In this document: positions 12,750 through 24,610 of the stretch, one piece after another
How positions within the stretch are numbered: position 1 is the first letter of the stretch
Layout of the letters: each line of letters begins with the position of its first letter
Assembly (NCBI GenBank): GCA_019321725.1
Contig: CM033110.1
Location: 14,377,278-14,441,277, forward strand
DNA: 64,000 bases
Source of the DNA: Paulownia fortunei
Taxonomy: Eukaryota > Streptophyta > Magnoliopsida > Lamiales > Paulowniaceae
Direction of reading: 5' to 3'
Position numbers and translations under genes: made by a program
Notes under the pieces: generated by a model
What the model was told of the DNA's origin: nothing
The model's input: only the letters and a program-made list of their open reading frames with translations
The model's database searches: none

Positions 12750-15030
12750 TGCCCGATGAGCCAACTAATTTTATCGTCATTATTTCTTATAGAATCTATA
12801 TTATTCATAATAATATTATTAAATTGCAATCTTTATCTTAAATTCATCATTATAAGAATTAGATGAAGTTTTTATACCACATATAGCTATAGGGGCGTGG
12901 TCATGCGTATGGTGACGATTGTGGAATATGCCTCTAAGATTGTGATCTTAAAACATTTCAAGTCAAAAATCATTGAGATAGAACAACAATAATCCTGCTG
13001 ACATTTGCGCATACAATGCAGATGTGAAAGAAGGATGTCTTGTTCTATAGGTATTAGTATGGAAACACTAATGCAAATATGCGGATGTTTGTTGAGGAAT
13101 AAGGACACTGAACTACCCTATCTAAAAATTCTCAATTGAAAATATTCTATTGTCGAATAGAAATTTTCATATTATGATAGTGCAAGAATTAGACCTTGGA
13201 CTTGATTCAACATTGTAACCTTATACATGTGTAGTACTTTGATGTATTTTCCAATTACATGACAATAATCAGGAGTTTACGTTGGGTATAACATCTGTAT
13301 GTATGGAGGTTAATATATGGCCAACAAAGGATCCGTTACCTATCTAGATGAATAAGTGAATCTCCTATATATTCTATTGTATAAAATTCTTGTCCAAGGT
13401 TGGATAAAATTAGATAAAGGGTTTTCTAATTGTTCATAATCAAGTCCAGATATTAGGAATAGATACATACTTGTTAAACTATTAGGGTTTCAACTAATAA
13501 TCCATACTTTAGGCTTAATCGGAAAAATAGTTAACGGAAAGACTGTACTTGCATGGTATTCATAATTGGAATAAGTTCGTCACTTCACCTAAAACTAGGA
13601 GTCATGATTTATTGATAGGTGCTCTCCATGACTTGTAGGTTTTTGAAAATAATGGGTTAATTTCAAGAGAATTAATCAATTAGATTAATTAATCAGAATA
13701 ATTAATTTGTTCAACAAAGTCACATGAGTTGCTCATGACTAACTTAGAGTAAACCTAAGGGGTCACATACTAAGTTGAAAAGAGTACACTTATAGTTATA
13801 ATATATCTAAGGGTTGGATCAAAATAATAAATAGAGATTAATTAATTTGGAGTTCAAATTGATTTAAAAAGTTAAATCAATTTCTACAATTAGGTAATAT
13901 GATTATTTAATTGAATCTAATGAGATTAGAGAGTCCATGCAGAGCTAATTAATTAATTGATATGATTAATTAATTAAGTAGGGTATAAATTAAATTAAGA
14001 AGCTAAAATAATTTATCTGATTACACAATATGGTTATTTAATTGGACTGAATATAATTAATGCTCAACATGTGATGAAGTTAATTAATTGATGTGATCAA
14101 TTAATTAAATTGGGCACATTAAATAATAAAAATATTTATTAAGTTCTAATATGATTAGACAATCCAAATGGAACCAATTAATTAAATGATTGGATCAATT
14201 AATTAAGTTGGGCTTATTTAATTGATGGGATCAATTACTTGGACTTAATTAAATTTTCAAGCCCAAGCTAATGGGCTCATAGAAGGCCAATTACGAAGTT
14301 TAATTACAAGAATTAAACTTGTCTAAGACTTTGATGGAAAGAAAGAATCAAATAAGAACGAAAGAAAGTAGAAACCTGGTGGGAATTGGATTGGAGGAGT
14401 TCTATAAAAGAACTCCTGCGTAGTGTCCAAAATGATGCTGAGAAATAAGAGAGAAAAATCAGCCAAGATCTAAGCAAGAAAAAAAAAATCCACCATCTTT
14501 CTTCTTCCATTTGATTCATTTTCTCCATCAAATGGTTCCACTTTTTGATTATGGGTTCAATTCTTCTATTCATTAGTTGAATTAGGAAGTGAACTCTACA
14601 TATTCTAGAATTGGATAGAATTTTTGAATCTGCTAGCATAGACTCAATTGGTGTGGAAATCTCCAATGTGTAGATACGTTTAAAGGGGTTATACTTGGGA
14701 CTCAAAGAGAAGCGTTTCCAATAAAAGGGGTATGGAATCAAGTTTCACAAAATAGTTCATGGGTGGGTTCAAGATTCGTGAAAGAATTCATGGAGAGAGA
14801 ACGATTTGAATCATTTCATGCATCTTCTTCAGTTAGAGTACAAGTCAAGGTAAATGTTTCTAAAACCTTCATGCTATAAGTTTTAGAAAACACATAACTG
14901 AGTAATCGCAAAAGTGTTTTGGGATTTATGTTTTATTACATATGATGTAATTTTGTTTATGTTTATGAAAAATTTTAAATTCTATTGTATATATATTTTA
15001 CTGGAAAGGGGAGGAGGGGCGAACCCAACA
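12750..15030 (+). repeat. Most of the 5' LTR of the older copia-like element
   Basis: The block continues the LTR start at 218-228 and ends CGAACCCAACA, directly before a primer-site-like sequence. It contains several TTAATTAATT palindromic clusters (13,660-14,240). A homologous but diverged middle part is found again at 26,450-26,810, a homologous start at 26,813 and a homologous end at 26,188-26,344, which supports the LTR interpretation. There is no coding capacity. Confidence 0.6.
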
Positions 15031-15050
15031 GTAGTATTAGAGTCGAGGTT
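15031..15050 (+). other. Primer-binding-site-like sequence (tRNA-Met type)
   Basis: GTAGTATTAGAGTCGAGGTT directly follows the LTR end and resembles TGGTATCAGAGCCGAGGTT with several substitutions. Location and similarity together support a decayed primer-binding site. Confidence 0.6.
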
Positions 15051-17744
15051 TGTGTATTTCTTATACCATTTCAGTTGTGTTTATTAAATTATATGTAAAC
15101 TAAATATTTATATGTGAGATTGATTGAGAATTAATGAATTTCTTTGTTTGGCATCATGGTGTTTATTGTTTTCAAAACAAATAAACAAAGCAAAAAAAAA
15201 AAAAAAAAAATTGCTGAAAAATCCGTGTGCTTATTAGTGCCCAGCAGACACTAGCACCACAATACCTGTTTTTGGTACGATAGTGCTGAAGCTTCTAGGG
15301 TGCTGACGCCACATCACTGGTTAAGCTTGGAGACTAGTCCGATAATAGGTTTAAAGCCACGACGTCAGTTTTTGGAATCATGGCCCTAGTCGAAAATGGT
15401 ACCCAACTATGCAAACACCTCTTTCGTTCCATCTAATTGCATAATTATTATGCGATGGATTTTTAATAATTATTAAAATATGAAAGAAAATCAAAACGAA
15501 ATAAATTGCCATAAGAGTTGATTTCTTAATTCAAGAACATGATTTTTGAGTTCAAGATTTCAATTTTTGCATTCAAAAATTTGATTTTTGAATTCATGAC
15601 TTCAAGATTTGTGAAATATTAAATCTTCATTCAAGAATTTGATTTTTGAATTCATGACTTCAAGATTTGTGAAATATTAAATCTTCATTCAAGAATTTGA
15701 TTTTTGAATTCATGACTTCAAGATTTGTGAAATATTGAAATCTTCATTCAAGAATTTCAAGATTAATGAAAATTTGAAATTATTGAATTATTGGTAATAA
15801 TAAAATGAAGTTGAATTCTTCATGAAGAAAATTTGTTTCTTGATTAATTTTTTTCATGATTATTGATATGATCAAGAAATAAAAAAAATCTTGATATTGA
15901 TCAAGAAAAGAGGTAAAAGATCTAGACTTATGCCTATTTTGTTTTAACAAGCAAATGTTGCACAAAAATTCATTTTTCAAAATTAAAGTTAATAGCTATT
16001 TTTTTTTTAAAATATTTTTCTTGGAAAAACAAGAATTTTGATTCCAAATTTGAAAGAAATTTGCACATAACTCGCATGCTTTTATTATCATGGTATGATT
16101 TGTATTAAGCATGTTAATTGGATGATCACGGAGCCCAGACCAATGTGATTGATTTAATTTCATGCAATAATTGGTTATTTTTTAGTTTAAATTAAAATGA
16201 GGGGTACGAGTTTTGCATTTCTTTAGTTTTTGTTTTCCATGTATTTCTATCTCTCTCCAATGTACCATCCCTTGGAGATGTTCCAAGGTTTCTTATAGCT
16301 TTAACAAATGTAAAGAGAGTAGAATTAGGTAGTGAGATTTATCTTTTTTTAATTTGGTGGACATTACAAGAAGATTAAAAGAAGACGAAGGAAAAGTGAG
16401 GAATCAAGGCCCATGAATGTATGAAATACATTTATATAATAGATATGTCTATTTTTATTTTAATTATCACTCTTAAATTGATATTGATCCACTTTGGATT
16501 GAGTGGATTGCATAGGATTAAAGACCTATAGGACTAGTATGTATATGATGCATGCTTAGTTGATTTAATATTTTTCTTATGATGTATGCTTGCCATTGTT
16601 AGATGGTGAACATTAAATAAATAAGTTAAGAAAAGTGGTGAGATATTACATAATATCTAGTATGACCTTCACTTGAAAATATTTCAAGTTGATAACCTTA
16701 ATTGATTTGATATCGAGCGTAAATAGGCAATACTGAGTGGGACTCAATCGCCCATGCCTTCCATCAAAGGTAGTTGACATATGAAACACTACCACACTTA
16801 GTCTACTGGCCACAAGTCGTAGGATGTGCTAAGTGGAGGTAATATAGTTGTAACTACTATTAGCATGGAAATGCCCGTGGGATAGGAGGACTAAGGGTGT
16901 TGACCACGAGTCATGGGACATACTTTAATTATCTTACTCATATAGATGTTTGATAGGTATTGTTGACACTTAGTACCATTTGGACTCATAAAATTAGGGT
17001 GTATAGAAAGAGATGAGGTAAAATATCTTGAGGGTTGCATGGGAATATGATTGCTAATATGTTAGCTACCTTTTAATTTTGTCATATGGGCTTATAAAAT
17101 TGAGATGTATGACAAGGCTAATTGGACCTCAAGCCCACTAGGAAATTAGATTACTCGAATTTCCATCTAGAGGGTGATGAAGTTTGAATAAAATGGTTGG
17201 AGACATTTATGATTAAAGACCAAATCATAAATGGATATTAACACAATGAATGCTTAGTTTTCTGCCTCGCATAGGATAATAGTCATCACTAATAATTCCA
17301 CTTAGGATAAACTGGACACACAAACAAACTTATTAGCTCAATCAATTAGCATTATAGATCTTTTAGGGTATAGAAAGAGAAAGCACAAGTATTGATTTGC
17401 TTAGTTAAATTATAAGGGGTTCTAATTCAAATTTTCACTTTGTTGAAATCAATGATTAAGGTCTATTATTTTTCTTGGGTGTTGGATAATGATTATGATT
17501 TCATCTCTACAAGAGGTTGTAAAAGATGACAAGAAAAAAGAGATTAAGACAAAGGATGAACCTTAAGCTTAAAAATGAAGCAAAGTTTGTTTCATTGGCT
17601 GTAAAAATGATCCACTTAGCTCTGGATCGAATTAGGATAGTATTAGTCATGTGTCTTTGCTACATTGATAAATGATCTATACAATCCCAAATTCCATACT
17701 ACATATTCAACAGAGTAATATCAGAAATAGATAATCAAAACAAT
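15051..17744 (+). other. Non-coding leader or internal remnant of the older copia-like element
   Basis: No protein similarity could be recognised. It contains an 18-base poly-A run near 15,191, the 58-bp tandem repeat at 15,571-15,755, and AT-rich sequence with a slightly GC-richer patch around 16,720-16,930. It lies between a primer-site-like sequence and a pre-integrase scrap. It is probably element-internal untranslated DNA, possibly including gag decayed beyond recognition. Confidence 0.4.
15571..15755 (+). repeat. 58-bp tandem repeat, about 3 copies
   Basis: The unit running from TTCAAGATTTGTGAAATATT to GAATTCATGAC repeats with a 58-bp period (15,601 to 15,659 and onward). The first copy is partial and the last diverges. 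Inside the unit, TTCAAGAATTTGA and TTTTTGAATTCA have alternating inverted character. Confidence 0.85.
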
Positions 17745-17828
17745 ACGTACTTGTGGTAGATTAGATTAGGTCATGTCACTAAAGAAAGAATTCACAAGAT
17801 GGCACATTTCTTAACCTCTTGGACTTGC
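17745..17828 (+). pseudogene. Copia GAG-pre-integrase scrap
   Basis: The frame reads YLW, a stop, IRLGHVTKERIHKMA, which matches the copia pre-integrase block (YLWHLRLGH.SKERI). It ends where the Athila LTR begins, so the copia open reading frame was truncated here, either by the insertion or by a deletion. Confidence 0.6.
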
Positions 17829-18637
17829 TGCAACAACTTTAAGTTTGCAAACCCAAGTGTAGGTTGTGTTAAATAATAAATCTTTTAGGTGCCCAAGGTC
17901 GATCCACAGGGAAGTTGTTTGAAGTTTTCGAATTTATATTTCTTAAAAGATGGGCTGAATGTAGTTTAGATTATAAAGAAAACTTATGTTATAACTAAGA
18001 AATCAAAGCAATAAAAGTATTGAAAATTAGGGATCCATTATTGAGTTTTGGATAGATGAACGATTTTTTTTTACCTCTTTTAAATATTATTATTGGAATC
18101 CATACATAATAAAGGTTCCATTGGAAAGATGTTATCAAATAGCTCATGCATTAAGGTAGTCATGATATTATTGTCTTACTATTTATAAATTATCTCTTAA
18201 CATAAATACTTATTTATGAGATCAAATATTTATGCATACCTTTATCTACAACTAATTAAGATTTCACGTTAGGAGTCGGTGGAGTAAAATAATACAATAA
18301 GCTAAATGAACCCAAGTATTTGTAGTGTCATTGGTGATACAAAAATCAAGAATCTCCACCACACAAGAACGGTTTTAACGCCAATACTTATTTATGGGAT
18401 TAAGTATTTATGCACAGTTTTGTATACAATAAATCAAGATTTTCACGTTAGTTGTTGGTGGAATAGAACTGTACAATAAACTAAATGAACCCAAGTATGT
18501 TGTTTCATTGATGATATAAAAATTAAGTATCACCATAAAATAAAGAGGGTTTCACTAAAAAATTTAAGCAATTATACAATACACCTGAACTTTATGCACC
18601 TTTATAACTGTTCATCTTCCTCCATCAAGAGGTTTAC
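17829..18637 (-). repeat. 3' LTR of the Athila-like element, missing its 5' part
   Basis: About 800 bp closely resemble the last 640-800 bp of the 5' LTR (24,611-25,250), including TCGATCCACAGGGAAGTTG and the CATCAAGAGG phrase. The first 930 bp or so of the LTR are absent; the retained part abuts the polypurine-like tract directly. Confidence 0.75.
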
Positions 18638-18700
18638 ATTTTTTCCCCAAACTTAACTTTTGCTCATCCTCGAGCAAGTTTCAAATAAACTTGAACTAAT
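18638..18700 (-). other. Polypurine tract region of the Athila-like element
   Basis: On the minus strand the sequence reads GCTCGAGGATGAGCAAAAG followed by TTAAGTTTGGGG and a purine run. This phrase is typical just upstream of the 3' LTR in Athila-like elements. Confidence 0.55.
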
Positions 18701-20384
18701 CCACTTTTCTAGCCCCTAGATGGCCCATAGATAGCGAGTTATAGTCTCGTGAGAGTTTCCAGTGGTAATACCTACTAACACCTATGATAACTAACTTCCA
18801 ACTATTATTCTCAAGAAGCAACAAAGCAATATAGAAATGAATTCAAACAAGTATTGAATCTAACCCTTAGTAATTCAAAGGTCAATACATTTCCACAATA
18901 AGCATACTCAAGTGTGTGTGTGTGTGTGTGAATAGTTAATGTCAACAGTACTGAAACCATGCATGCTTCAAATAAGTAAAGTTTTATAGAACCTTACAAA
19001 AACCATCACTCAATCTTTAATAGAAGATTTAAATATCATAGGCTCTTCATTTGTTACAAATCTTCACTACACCGAAAGTACTACATGAAATCAAAAAGTT
19101 TTCAACAAAGGGTGTAATGGGGCCATAGGGTAGTGATGTGGCTAAGAAATAAAAAAATAGGATGCAACAAAGGTTCTAAAAACTTCATGAGATTAGAAAC
19201 ATAGAGTTTATCAACGAAGAATTCTCATACTCTATGAATTTCAACACCGGGCCTATTGTTATTGAATATGCCCCTCTTCATCATTCTTATTGATTTTGCA
19301 ACATCCTATTTTTAGTTGCAATTCATAATAATTTTAACACTTCACATTTTTTTTCTATTTTTTTAGAAGAGAAACACCTCCACATTTATCTTCTATTTCA
19401 ACCTGAATTTATTTTGCAAGCTCACCTTGTCAATGGAATGTCTCTTAAGTTTCAAATTATTTTTAGAATAAAGGTAGGATAATAGTGTATTTAGGCTAGG
19501 TAATAAGATATAGTTACCAAAGAAAAAAGGCTTATTTATTGAAAGGTTCAAAGTGACTCACTATGGGGGACATTCTCGTGGAACATCGCATGGGGAACAA
19601 GCTAATTTAGCCATGCTGCTAAAAAGTCTAATGTCTGAATCATTTTTCAAGTGGTGCTCAATCAGTCGTTCACCTTGAGAGACCAAAAAGAAAAGCTCTA
19701 ACACTCAACCCCTACATATCGAAAAGCTAAGTGATGATTAAAATAAAGATATAAGAACTACCTATTTTGATATGCTTGTCTTCACATCGAATAACATAAC
19801 TATTTGTGCAAAAAGATTTGAGTATAATTACCACAAAAATATATCAACCAAAGAGCAATATCAAAGTTCAAAACAACACCCATCATTAATCAAACCACAT
19901 TATTTGTACTTAATTTTAATCATTGAAGTTGGAAGAACATCTACGACTAAAAAAAAATTGACAATTCACAAACTTTTGTTAAAAACTTTATAAACTTGCC
20001 ATGTTATGCAAAAAAAAAAATATAGGGATACGTCTCTAAAGTATTAAATTATCCTTTACTCTACCACCTTTTTCATGGTTTTAACGGACCTAAAAGAAAG
20101 CATGCTTGATAAAAAAAAATAGAAAAATACACATTGAACACACAATACATGATATCAACTATCCCCTATCCTAACCTAATCGAGACATTATCCTCAATGT
20201 CGAAAATAGATAGAAAAGTATAGTTTAGAAGATATTATCTGAAATGTGACTTATTGGAAAATAAATCTGAAACAACACAATATATATATTATTATTTGAA
20301 ATCATTAAACATAAATTTCACAAGTTGAGAGTCAAATTCATTTTGTGTTTTCATCCATTGTCCCTATTAGACTAATCCACACGA
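18701..20384 (-). other. 3' non-coding region of the Athila-like element
   Basis: No protein similarity seen. On the minus strand near 20,160-20,205 it contains the phrase ACATTGAGGATAATGTCTCG, common in the 3' region of Athila-type elements. A (TG)n run of about 19 bases lies at 18,912-18,930. Confidence 0.5.
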
Positions 20385-20956
20385 GCTAAATATTGGATCA
20401 GGTTATGGCATATATAGTAGAATTTGATCAATTAGTTGGTTAGGTGTTGGAGCAGAAATAAGAATTCGTCTCCCAGATAGTGAAATAAAACCTTTTTCTA
20501 TAATATGATCTACAAAAAATAGCAAACCATCTTTTTCTAGTGACTATTGAGTTGTGCGTAAAAGACAACTTAGAATAATTCCTCTAGTGTACCAAAACTA
20601 CCAGGTAGAGTGATGAATGCATCCGCATTATTTAGCATGTTAGGGATTCTATCCTAAATATGTGACACTTTTAGCTCATCTTTGATAGTCATATCTGTGA
20701 TATTCTGTACTATTAAAGGTTTTGAGATAACTCCTAAAACTTTGAATTCTCCTACACACGCAGAAGTAGTGACACTCCCCATTAACCCTATACTATCTCC
20801 TCTATACACTAAATGATTTTTTCTTTCTGCTATAGTTCTACTAAGGTTATTGGTTACCCCTATAAACTCACCATTTTTTTTTCTAGATTGGTTCCACAAA
20901 GATACAAATATAGTTGAACTTGCGAGTGGAAGAGACTTCATTTTTTTTCTTTTCAA
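20385..20956 (-). pseudogene. Intronless LOG (cytokinin riboside 5'-monophosphate phosphoribohydrolase) pseudogene
   Basis: LOG enzymes release free-base cytokinins from their ribotides in the cytosol. The minus strand reads AERKNHLVYRGDSIGLMG, then KVLGVISKPL, then ELKVSHI, DAFITLPGSFGTLEE, GFISLSGRRILISAPTP and NQLIDQ. This is the LOG domain order at near full length. The glycine-rich block (family YGGGSxGLMG) reads YRGDS, and the signature PGGxGTxxE reads PGSFGTLEE, so key glycines are lost. There are several stops, one frame change near 20,500 and a deletion of roughly 12 codons just before it. Plant LOG genes are intron-rich, whereas this copy is continuous, suggesting origin from a spliced mRNA. 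It sits inside the Athila-like element between protease and the 3' end. LOG identity is firm; the capture route is inference. Confidence 0.82.
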
Positions 20957-21129
20957 AGTGAGTTGTACAAAAATATAGTAAGTACAATGTTGTTTATTGA
21001 GGTGTGAACAGGGAATACATTTATTACACGTCTTTTTTTTTTGTCAGAAATGTTGACAATAAGGACACAGAGTTTGAAATAAAAAAAATTAATTACTATA
21101 GGTAAATGTACACATAGTTATGATTGTGA

Positions 21130-21420
21130 CTTACATCTTCCTCTAGTTTTACATTTAGTAATGGCTTAAACGCCCTCTATGGGTTGAGGATATACTTTCT
21201 ATCCAATTTTCTTATAAACTGGCAAATATGGTCTTTTAATGTCAGATTCTTAAGATTATAATGCTTATATTCATCTCGAAAGTGATTCCACAAATCAAGA
21301 ATTGCATGATACATGAATCCACAAGAATGCATCCCAAGAGCCAATCAAATATCATCTAGACACTCCTTATTCAGTCCATCCTTAATGAATTGAATTTTAT
21401 TTTCTCAATTTTTAGAAACC
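21130..21420 (-). pseudogene. Unidentified protein-coding remnant within the Athila-like element
   Basis: One minus-strand frame stays readable for about 97 codons with only three stops. It has strongly protein-like composition, with phrases such as KDGLNKECLDDI, LALGMHSCGFMYHAILDLW, HFRDEYKHYNL and FIRKLDRKYILNP. Two of the stops are TGA where tryptophan would fit. I do not recognise the family; it is not Athila gag, protease, RT or integrase as I know them. It lies 5' of the LOG pseudogene in the same orientation. It could be a second captured host sequence, part of one chimeric insert, or an unfamiliar element ORF. Confidence 0.4.
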
Positions 21421-22310
21421 ACTCCTAAGAAACTTGCATTTTTTTTTTGTTCATTTATTTATTTATTTCTTGTACCAGTTGTTTGGAAAACTAATAAGTC
21501 TGATTTCAATAGCCACGGAGTACTGTTATCTGCCACTTAATCAGGAAGGATCCTAATTTTTTATAATTTTCATAATTTTGCAAAGTACAAGTGTTTTTGA
21601 AAATAGTGTGTCAATAAAATCCACACTGTTAGATCTTTGCAGTGGTTTTCTTTATCGCAAAGTGACTATCATGTGCTTATACATGACAAAATTTAAAAAA
21701 AAAAAATACTACACACCCACATTGTCAGTATGCATTTTTGATTAAGATAAAATAAAATAGAAAAAAGTAAAAAAAATTAAATGGATAAAAAGAAACGAGA
21801 ATGAGAGTTAGAGAAAGCAAATATGTGATTATCGACTCTCATAATCTTCTTTTTCATCTGTTAGATTGCCTCCCAACAAGTGTTTGGTTTAATATCTTTA
21901 GCTCGACATTGCCTCATTCATCACTCACCAACATATGCTAACAAAGCCATCGTCCATCTAATCACCGTTTTCTAATTTCGAAGCACCTAAATAAGTATGT
22001 CCGCTTGTACTTGAGTGAGGTCTTTAGTAATGCTAACTAGTGGTATGTCTTTCTCACCCAAGTTGACATATTTAAGATGGTCCGTTATTGGTTTAAGCTC
22101 AATTGTAGGTGTTTGCACCATAGAAGGTAGAAACCTCTCATTAGACATTGGCAATTCAACATAAGAGACATCATACTTTGAATTTTTTTACAGCGAAACA
22201 ACCCCGTTACATTATTTTCCACATCCCCCAATATTTGCACATTCAACTTCTTTTCTTTCAAATCTTCCATAAGAGGATGTTTTTATAAAGTAACATCCAC
22301 TCCATCATTG
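21421..22310 (-). other. Unassigned element-internal sequence
   Basis: Between the unknown coding remnant and the protease, mostly AT-rich. A short protein-like patch near 21,475-21,555 on the minus strand (DNSTPWLLKSDLLVF) and a frame at 22,085-22,270 continuing from the protease region are visible. No recognisable polymerase motifs. Confidence 0.35.
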
Positions 22311-22875
22311 TTAGTGCTCAAGCATTTGTTGTGACTTGGGATCAATAATGTCAACTGCAAAAATAATATTCACGTTAATATGATCTCTCAAGACTTCAAA
22401 AATATTATATTTTATAACCTTGCCATCAAATTCCATAGTAAAAGTGTCATCATGAACATCAATCTTTGTTCCAGTTGTCTTCAAGAATGGTCTTCCTAAA
22501 AGAATACATCTAGGATTAGGGCATGTGTCATCCTCCATCTCAAAAATATAAAAATCAACAATGAAAACTAATTCATTCATCTGCACAAGAACATCTTCCA
22601 CAACCTCTATTGGATATGTATTAGATCTATCAGCCAATTGTATGATAACACCAGTTTCTTTTAAAGGTCCTAGATTTAGAGAAGTATAAATAGAATATAA
22701 GCATAACATTAATTAATGTTCCCAAATCTAATATATATTTTTCAAATCTAGTCTTATCAATGGTACAAGGAATGGTAAAAGTGTCCAAATCCTTACACTT
22801 TGAATGGAGTTTTCTTTGAAGAACTGCCAAAACATTCTCCTCCATACTTAACTTTTCATCCCCATCAACTTTCAT
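22311..22875 (-). pseudogene. Athila-type retroviral-like aspartic protease, broken
   Basis: The minus strand encodes DTFTIPCTIDKTRFEKY, the active-site-like ILDLGTLIN, then after a frame change ETGVIIQLADRSN, VEDVLVQMNELVF, ILLGRPFLKTTGTKIDVHD and MEFDGKVIKYNIFE. This is the characteristic Athila protease segment that follows gag. A parallel copy lies at 47,194-47,670 on the plus strand. The frame change near 22,690 makes it a pseudogene. Confidence 0.8.
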
Positions 22876-22879
22876 TTGT

Positions 22880-24480
22880 TAGTGCATAGCTTTTTGAGAA
22901 ACTTAGCATATCGAGGCACCTGCTTGATCGTATCAAGAAGATGGATATTTACCCCCACTTTTTGAAAAGTCTCAAGGATCTTCCTTTCTTGCTCATTTTT
23001 CTTAGAATTTGCTAACCTACTAGGAAAAGGTGGATGCGTTACATAAGTATGAGATATAGGTTTATGAGTGGTTACTGACTTTGGATTTTTCTAAAAATGA
23101 ATAGTATTATGAACAAATTTTTCATTTCGAGGAGTTGTCTTAAATTAGCCACATTGATTGAATTTCACATAAAGAAGAAATATAACACTGAGTAGAAGGA
23201 TTAGGTTGATGTTGAACAGGAAATTTACCTTTTTCATGAGCATGCAAAGAGGTTGTTAATGTTGAAAGTGTGCTTTTGATCTCATTGATAGCTTGTGAAG
23301 TTTGGTTATTGATGTTTGTTTGTGTATGCATAAATTCTTATAAAGTTTCCACAAGAGATTTTGTATGTGGAGCTGGATAAGAAGGAAAGTTTGATGGCTT
23401 TTATGAATGTAGTGGTTCGACATGGTTCTTATCTCGCAACTAAAATTGGGATAATTTTTCCATTGTGGATTGTAAGTTGTAGAATATGAAAAATGAAAAT
23501 GCTTTTTAAATGTGTTCATGATATTTGTTTGTGCTGCAATATTTGACCATTCATTGGTGGAGTGTCCCATAAGTTCACAAATGCTACAAACTTTTTCATC
23601 TTGCACAAATCTGATTTTCTTACCTTTTTAAGTTCCATGGCCTCAACTTTTCTTGTTAAACTAGCAACCCTAGAATTTAGATCATCTTCTTAATTAAGGT
23701 AATATTTTTCTTTATTGCTATTAACAAGATTAGATCTAATTAAACATTCGGAAGAATTAACACTATGCCATCATTGAGAGTTTTCTACTAAATGGTCTAG
23801 ATATTTTAGGGCTACATCAGGTTCTTTATCAATAAACTAACCATTACCTATTCTTTCAACAAATTATTTTGTTTGAGAAGTTAAACCTTCATAAAATAAA
23901 TTAATTAAACACCATTTTTCAAAACCATGATGTGGGCATGAATTCAACAATTTTTTATATCTTTCCCAACATTGAAAGAAAGCTTCATTAGAATTTTAAG
24001 AAAAAAATTGGATTTGTTTTCAAATCATTAGTTTTATGAGTTGGAAAGAACTTTTTCAAAAATTCAGCTTACATTTCTTGCCAAGTGTCAACTAACCTAG
24101 GTTTTAAGAGTTAAGCCAAGTTTTTCTTTTATATTTTAAAGAAAAAAGAAAATAATTTGAGCTTTACAATCTCATTTGTTCAAGTTTGATCATCAAAAGT
24201 GGCACATAGTTCATCAAATTCTTTTAGATACAAGTAAGGGATTTCAGAGTTTAAACCCTAAAAATTAAAAAGTAAAGGGATCATATTTGGCTTGAATCGA
24301 AAGTTGTTTGTATTGAGAGAAAAAATGAAACAAGAAGGAAATTTTTTTTTGAGTAAGTTGCTAGAAATAACGTATGGTACACACCTATTAATTCTTATTT
24401 TCATCCTAGACACTTTTATTTTCAGCCTTGGTGAAAGTATGTAGAGGTGACTCAAATAAATTTTCAAGCAAAGTTTCAGA
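22880..24480 (-). pseudogene. Athila-type gag, heavily broken
   Basis: Recognisable blocks on the minus strand include a CCHC-like knuckle near 23,560-23,600 (VCSICELMGHSTNEW) in which the final cysteine is tryptophan. The Athila gag phrase TYNPQWKNYPNFS follows near 23,440-23,480. Many stops interrupt it. The second Athila copy in this window keeps the intact knuckle cysteine, so the change is specific to this copy. Confidence 0.75.
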
Positions 24481-24586
24481 ATTATTTCTAACTAAACGAC
24501 GAGAATTATGATTATGATACAATATGAACATATCACATAATATTTATAATAGAAAAATATTTACAAACCTAAATACTTACCTTGAC

Positions 24587-24605
24587 TTCCCCGACAACGG
24601 TGCCA
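24587..24605 (-). other. Primer-binding site, tRNA-Asp type
   Basis: The minus strand reads TGGCACCGTTGTCGGGGAA just inside the LTR end. It is close to TGGCGCCGTTGCCGGGG, the complement of the plant tRNA-Asp 3' end that Athila elements use. Confidence 0.85.
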
Positions 24606-24610
24606 AAACT

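Noticed and set aside
14313..14741. 142-codon minus-strand open frame in the copia-like LTR
   Set aside because: Low-complexity composition, no known domain, and the LTR interpretation explains the sequence.
15571..15755. Direct repeats considered as a CRISPR array
   Set aside because: Units are head-to-tail without unique spacers, in plant nuclear DNA; it is a simple tandem repeat.
18912..18930. (TG)n run considered as a regulatory element
   Set aside because: An ordinary short microsatellite within element-internal sequence; nothing else supports a role.
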